Of a stretch of 64,000 bases of DNA, positions 59,649 to 64,000 are shown piece by piece. Every line of letters begins with the position of its first letter. The stretch's first letter is position 1. The notes under the pieces are model-generated. The model did not search any database and was not told the origin of the DNA. It was given only the letters and a program-made list of their open reading frames with translations. The stretch is taken from positions 63,917,056 to 63,981,055 of the forward strand of contig NC_092795.1 in NCBI RefSeq assembly GCF_918797505.1, read 5' to 3'. Source of the stretch: Bemisia tabaci. Its lineage: Eukaryota > Arthropoda > Insecta > Hemiptera > Aleyrodidae. The position numbers and the translations under genes are program-made.

Positions 59649-59905
59649 TCACCTATGGTTTGCAGAAGAAATTCCTTGGTCCATCGTTTGTTTGAGAGAA
59701 GTGGTGTTGGGGGGTAGAAACTCGATAATGATGTTAGGATGAGCGTATTCTAGTAGTTCTGCGCTGTGCGCTGTCGCGTTGTCTAACAGCAACAATGCCT
59801 TGAAGGCAAGATTTTTGGATTTGAGGTAGTGCTCCACTTCGTGTACAAAGCAATCATTGAACCAATCCAAGAAAGTTACCGCGGTCGCGCAAGCTTTTTT
59901 GTTTG
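59649..59905 (-). pseudogene. Tigger/pogo DDE transposase fragment
   Basis: The minus-strand frame reads KACATAVTFLDWFNDCF, then KSKNLAFKALLLLDNATAH, then IIIEFLPPNTTSLKQTMDQG. These are the central catalytic blocks of the DDE_1 family (pogo/Tigger, jerky-like), with the second aspartate in LLLLDNA.AH and the third acidic residue in the MDQG block. The usual continuation after MDQG is lost and replaced by SSANHR and a stop. The N-terminal DNA-binding (CENP-B-like) domains and the first aspartate are not present, so about 85 of some 450 residues survive. It lies 60 bases inside the adjacent terminal repeat, so the two probably belong to one deleted element. It would have cut and pasted DNA at TA sites; the fragment is inactive. 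Confidence 0.88.
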
Positions 59906-60362
59906 CTCGTCAAAACACTGGTGGGCTATTTTTTCCTTATTTTTCAGAGTTTTTGGATTTTGAACCTTACACTTTTATAGATGACGAAGGGTAAAACAGA
60001 GTCACGAAAGTAACTTCATAAACAAAATGATTGTAGACGAAAAGTAAACAAAGCCGAGGAGAATGGAAAGGAGTATCAACTGACCGAGCCGAAACAAGTT
60101 AGCGGGCGCAGATGAACGCGAAACCCTAACGACGACAACGGAAAATTCCAATAAACTCGAATTTTCCCGCCACAAGTGCCCCACTCCGATTCGCGGTCCC
60201 CTAGAATTTTCTTCCCGCCCTAGTGGCGGCAAGGAGGCTATGAGTGCGAACAAAATTAGTGGCTGACCTCCGCGAACGCATGGCGCACACCATCCAAAAA
60301 ACCGCCCCGAGATCCATACGGCGGTTGCGAAGATTACCCCTTACAAAGGAGCGGGATAGACA
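59906..60362. other. No gene recognised; short repeat shared with 19325-19376
   Basis: 59965-60022 is the reverse complement of a ~50-base stretch in the left arm (CTTTTATAGATGACGAAGGG). The GC-richer remainder (60060-60350) holds open frames with no recognised product. Confidence 0.5.
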
Positions 60363-60482
60363 AAAAACGGGTCCAAGGTAAAAATGTTTGGACGGCCCGT
60401 TGAATAGCATTGTTTGATCGGTGTGCTTTGCTATGGTGCATGCGAGTGATTTCAAAAAGCGAGCCCTACTGACACGCTTAAA
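60363..60482 (+). repeat. Dispersed repeat X, copy 3
   Basis: ACGGGTCCAAGG..GGACGGCCCGTTGAATAGCATTG.TTGATCGGTGTG..CAAAAAGCGAGCCCTACTGACACGCTTAAAA. See 20003 and 40137. This copy retains the longest left portion in common with copy 2. Confidence 0.8.
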
Positions 60483-60664
60483 AGGGGACCCCTCTGAGGA
60501 TTCGTCTATAATAATCGCTCCTCGCTGATTCCGACTGGTATTTTCTGAAAAATAGACGCTTATCACCAATCTTAACCTACCTCAGGTTTGCTTAACTCTT
60601 TTTTCTCCTCAATCAGGCACATTTCAAGGAAGTGTTGATCCTCTTCTTATCTTACGTTTTTTCC

Positions 60665-61681
60665 CCAAAAAAGATGTAATCATTTATGCAATCAGAGAGA
60701 ATGAAAGAAAAACACCCGATAAATTTATATGCAACGAAACCATAAGAAAAACAAGCGGGAAAGTTCTAACACTGTCGTATTAGAAAAGTGCTCAGGTGTT
60801 AGTGAATGTATTTAGTGAAGCAAGGAAGTATAAACTCCGTCGACTTGGCTGGGAAATGGAAGTAAAACATCAGCTGATAGTAAAAAAAGGTTACCAAGGA
60901 AACCGTAAACGCGTTTTTTCGTTTCCCGAAAATGATAGCCACCGTTGAGCTCATCAGGCGCTTTTTTTTCAGGCTTCATTTAAGTTCAACGATCAATTTC
61001 GATAAGAATTACTTTACCGCTAAGAAATTTTCTTATAGACAAACGATTGAAACTACTTGCGCATCACGTTAAAAGCATAAAATTCAGTTTTCACAGCTTT
61101 ATTTATTTTAAAAATGGACCTCCCCCCCCCCAAAAAAGCCTACACATCGAAGAGCTGGTGCGCCATTTAAACGAATTAGCACTAGTATACTAGTGCTCTA
61201 GAGGCAAGTCGAAATCAAAAAGCGCTGCTTATCGGCTGAGCGCTTAAAACAAAAGTGAGCTCATATCGATTCGGAACTCGGACCTAACTGTCGTTGAACA
61301 GTTTTCAGACCGCTATGCCACCGATAATCTTCTTAAAAAGTAAATATGAACTTTTGCTTTTTCAGTGAGTCAAATCGTGGAAGGAGATCCACGGTTTTCC
61401 CTTCTCTCCTTTCGATGGGACTGACGTCCCATCCAAATGCGTTTTTGTATTAATGTTCAAATGATGGGAAGTTCCGGCAATGGGTTTCTGTGACAAAATC
61501 AGTTTTTTCTTGGGAGTCTCCAAAATGTATTCATCATAGTGATCAAATTTCCAATTACGTAGAAGAAGGGTTCGTAGAGCGAACCGAATGTCACTTGCGT
61601 AGCGAGTATCAGGGGGTCCAGGGGGCGCAGCCTCTCAGCCAGCCGTGAGGGTTGCGCGAAGTGCGCCCATGACGGCTATAG
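60665..61681 (+). mobile_element. Non-autonomous Helitron, second family member, interrupted
   Basis: Follows 27195-27750 (GCAATCAGAGAGAAT, ATTCGGAACTCG, CCACCGATAATCT.CTTAA, GGAAGGAGATCCA.GG, AGTCTCCAAAATGTAT, the GTAGCGAGT hairpin, GGGGTCCAGGGGGCGCAGCC, a TGCGCGAAGTGCGCCC hairpin and a degenerate CTATAG end before T). A ~500-base insertion (60752-61250) splits it. The 5' end is not preserved. Confidence 0.8.
60752..61250 (+). mobile_element. Short internally deleted relative of giant-arm block Y
   Basis: The left end AAGCGGGAAAGTTCTAA..GTATTAGAAAAGTGCTCAG matches 20766-20812. The right end GCTGGTGCGCCATTTAAACG..CTAGTATACTAG..CGGCTGAGCGCTTAAAA matches 32655-32750. The other Helitron copy at 27270 lacks it, so it is a discrete insertion, with AAAAC-like sequence at both borders. 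The interior is largely unrelated to the arms. It shows that both edges of block Y are true element ends. Confidence 0.75.
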
Positions 61682-62559
61682 TAATATGTAACAATCTTCC
61701 GTTAGCATACATCTAGAAACCTTTCAATGATAATTATAGATATTTAAAACAAAAAAACTGAATATTCACCGAAAAGAAGAAAATGCAAAGAGGTTTCACT
61801 CATTGTTTGCTTTTTAAATACGCCAAAAGTTAATTATTCATTTGTTGACAAAAGAAGTTTGAGAAGTTCACTTAGAGTTGTTGTTCCCGTTACGCGAATA
61901 TAATTATTGCTCATTTTTGAAGCACTTTACATTTATTTTGGCCCAATGATGCACACAATTTCTACGCTTCACTTTTGTTTCCTCAGATTTTCCAAATCAT
62001 ACACTCCGACTGAAAATCCGCGCCTTTGACGATGAAAATCCACCCGCATGGAGCAACTGTACAGGATACAAGAATTACAAAAATATTGTCTTTGAGATTA
62101 ACGAGCGAACGCAAAAATACGGCGTGCGCTGTTTTTTTTATTCTTGGTATCTCCACGAGAGCGCAGCGAAACTCCGCTTTCTGTAAACGCATTACTCGCG
62201 CTAATGCGAACAGTTTTGACTTGCTGCAGCGGGCAAAAAAATGAAAACGCTAAGTTGGGCGTTGGCCTTCGGAATACTGGTGGGATGGGGGGGGGGGGGG
62301 GTATGAAAAGAGCGGATGTGGGAAATGCACCGGACTCGACGGGCTGACGGAGTGGGATTAAGAATAAATACAATCATTTTATTCATTAAGTTGCGAAGTT
62401 ATGATAAAAACAGGCATTAACATAAACTTTCAGACCACATCGCCCGGCTGCCGGATCTACACTCCAATTGCCGGAGTTTCCCTAAAGGTGAGACGAAAGC
62501 TGATTGTTTTAACTTTAGAATTTTAGACTGTTTTAACTTTGGAATGTTATAATTTTAGA
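61682..62559. other. No gene recognised
   Basis: AT-rich. A run of 16 or so G residues lies near 62285-62302. No coding support. Confidence 0.5.
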
Positions 62560-62922
62560 AACGAAGGAGTGAAATTCTCATTCGAAGAGTGCCGAACTGG
62601 TCAGCCATCCTCGAATCAGTTCGCTTGCTTTCGCTTATAAATGCATATTTTAAATCAGCGCGGCGCATTCTTAGGCTTTTTTTAAAACAACCAAGTAACT
62701 TAGACGCTTGGTATTCATTGCACATAAATTAGAAAGCCCCAGAATAAGAAAAAACTTTAAATCATAATTATTGACGCGATAAGTAAACTTTTTACACGCT
62801 TTGGAAAATCTCAGAAGTTCGCGGTAGTCACTTTTCGGTAAGGAACTAAGGGACTCGGTTATTGTATCGAGTGAGGGGTCGAAACGATCGCAAAGGCGGT
62901 ATACTACGTATACGCGCCAAAA
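62560..62922 (+). repeat. Dispersed repeat V, copy 2
   Basis: Partner of 38337-38700, same orientation, ending at GCGGTATACTACGTATACGCGCC. Flanks differ, which defines the ends. Confidence 0.85.
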
Positions 62923-64000
62923 ATGCAATTCCTCTAATTTTTGGAGTCGAATGTGCAATTTAATCTAGTTTTTCTAGAAATGTACAAAATTTACTGTCCC
63001 TAAATATTTGCAACCTTCCTTAGATATAAACATGAACGTATATTTTTATTAGTTTCCTCGTTTGTGTAAAACATAATAAGGCATTTGTGAACTTTTCCAT
63101 TGAAGTACGCATTTTCCGACTTCAGCCACTGATATTCTACCGGGTCACTCTGGCAACATTGGAAAGCTCATGCGGCATTCTTCCGTAGCAAGGTAACATT
63201 GAGAGTAGAGCACAAGATACAATCAAGATGCAGACAAAAGATTCAGAGAAACAAAGTATATTTCAAGAAATATTGTGTTTACATTCCCTTCGAAACTTGC
63301 TCATAAAACCACCTCATATTCATAAATTTGTCGTCAAACGACATGGCCCTTACGATTCCGTCTCGGAACGGTGACAGAGTTGAGTCTCAAAGTTTACAGT
63401 CAGTCGCGAAGTTTAATTGGGGAATTTTGATTTATGGGTCCTTTGTATGGATGGGTAAAGTTTGATAGGTGCGCGCCGATTAAAAGTTGAACGAAACTGT
63501 CAGCATTTCTCAAACGCACGCACTTCCACCCGGAGCTCGTATTTCAAACGCAGAAATACATTTCGTTTCCGCTCGCAAAGAGTGTCTGGGGAGTGTTTCC
63601 GCGTCTGTAAATCAAATTAGGTATACATCTTTTTTCTTGTCGTTAAATTAATTTGTCAGCGTGTTATTTGTACAGGTAACGATTTCTTGTAAAAGAATCT
63701 ACTTCAAAATCGAAAGGTTCAATGCATTAACTTGTGAAATGTATCTTTGTAATTTTAGGATAATTGAGAACAAAAGTAATTTTTTACAAAACGATGATCA
63801 GTGATGCTCATATGATGAGTGTTTCATAAAATACCTTCTTTTGAATCGGTATGATTAGGTTTTTCATACTAAAGCTTTATTTTTGAGTATTTCCTACAAA
63901 CATATTGGTTAGTCGCATCTTAAGAGATCTTTATATACATTTAGACTCATCGTATTTGCCCTATACGAATTTCCTAATTTCATGTATATTTCTGCTCTAA
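62923..64000. other. No gene recognised
   Basis: AT-rich. Around 63390-63610 CpG content is higher, with an arthropod initiator-like ACAGTCAGT (63398-63406) and a possible donor (TTAG|GTATAC near 63620). This hints at a 5' exon but is too weak to call. Confidence 0.35.

Noticed and set aside
60201..60569. 122-codon minus-strand open frame
   Set aside because: It runs across the boundary of dispersed repeat X, and equivalent frames in the other X copies are broken, so no conserved protein is indicated.

Overview
The window looks like a transposon-dense, intron-like or intergenic stretch of an arthropod genome, most probably an insect. A hemipteran such as a whitefly is only a guess from the style of the repeats. 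It is AT-rich. There are no operons or long open frames, and almost every open frame is a short chance ORF. Nearly everything recognisable is a mobile element or a remnant of one. The one piece of host coding sequence I can support is a single exon on the + strand (49037-49253). It encodes a 12-cysteine IGFBP-type domain of the kind that opens CCN-family secreted proteins, so much of the window may be intron of that gene.

Layout. 1-5.4 kb: no identifiable gene, one GC-rich repeat. 5.4-7.8 kb: a CACTG-ended element with TA target duplication, carrying a complete non-autonomous Helitron, which itself carries a tRNA-like segment. 8-10.6 kb: a GC-rich word repeat, a long-armed foldback element and a dead non-LTR retrotransposon C-terminus. 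11.6-17.5 kb: several MITEs (one hAT type with a perfect 8-bp duplication), a CCC/GGG-ended element containing a 5S rRNA-derived repeat, and a Helitron 5' end. 18.9-48.0 kb: a very large inverted repeat whose left arm (18943-32750) and right arm (40260-47985) match in order but have been interrupted differently. Where one arm holds an insertion, the other often preserves the empty site. This dates and delimits a 2.6-kb Transib-type element, a Helitron, CACNG-ended elements, a MITE and a CCC/GGG-ended element. Between the arms (32.8-40.2 kb) lie further MITEs, another CCC/GGG-ended element, a tRNA-derived SINE and a partial copy of the outer arm sequence. 48-64 kb: the IGFBP exon, foldback elements, a Helitron with two adjacent perfect palindromes, a hAT element, a decayed 5' part of an autonomous Helitron gene (minus strand, two in-frame stops and a frameshift), a pogo/Tigger transposase fragment, and a second Helitron copy interrupted by a short relative of the giant arms.

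The most interesting pattern is architectural. At least six elements from unrelated sequence families share 2-bp target duplications and interiors built from many degenerate copies of one short self-complementary word, with a different word in each family. Three have CCC...GGG termini and three have CAC(T/A)G termini. I know of no standard description covering this set.

All comparisons were by eye. Identity levels are impressions, and family assignments of elements without proteins rest on termini and target duplications only.
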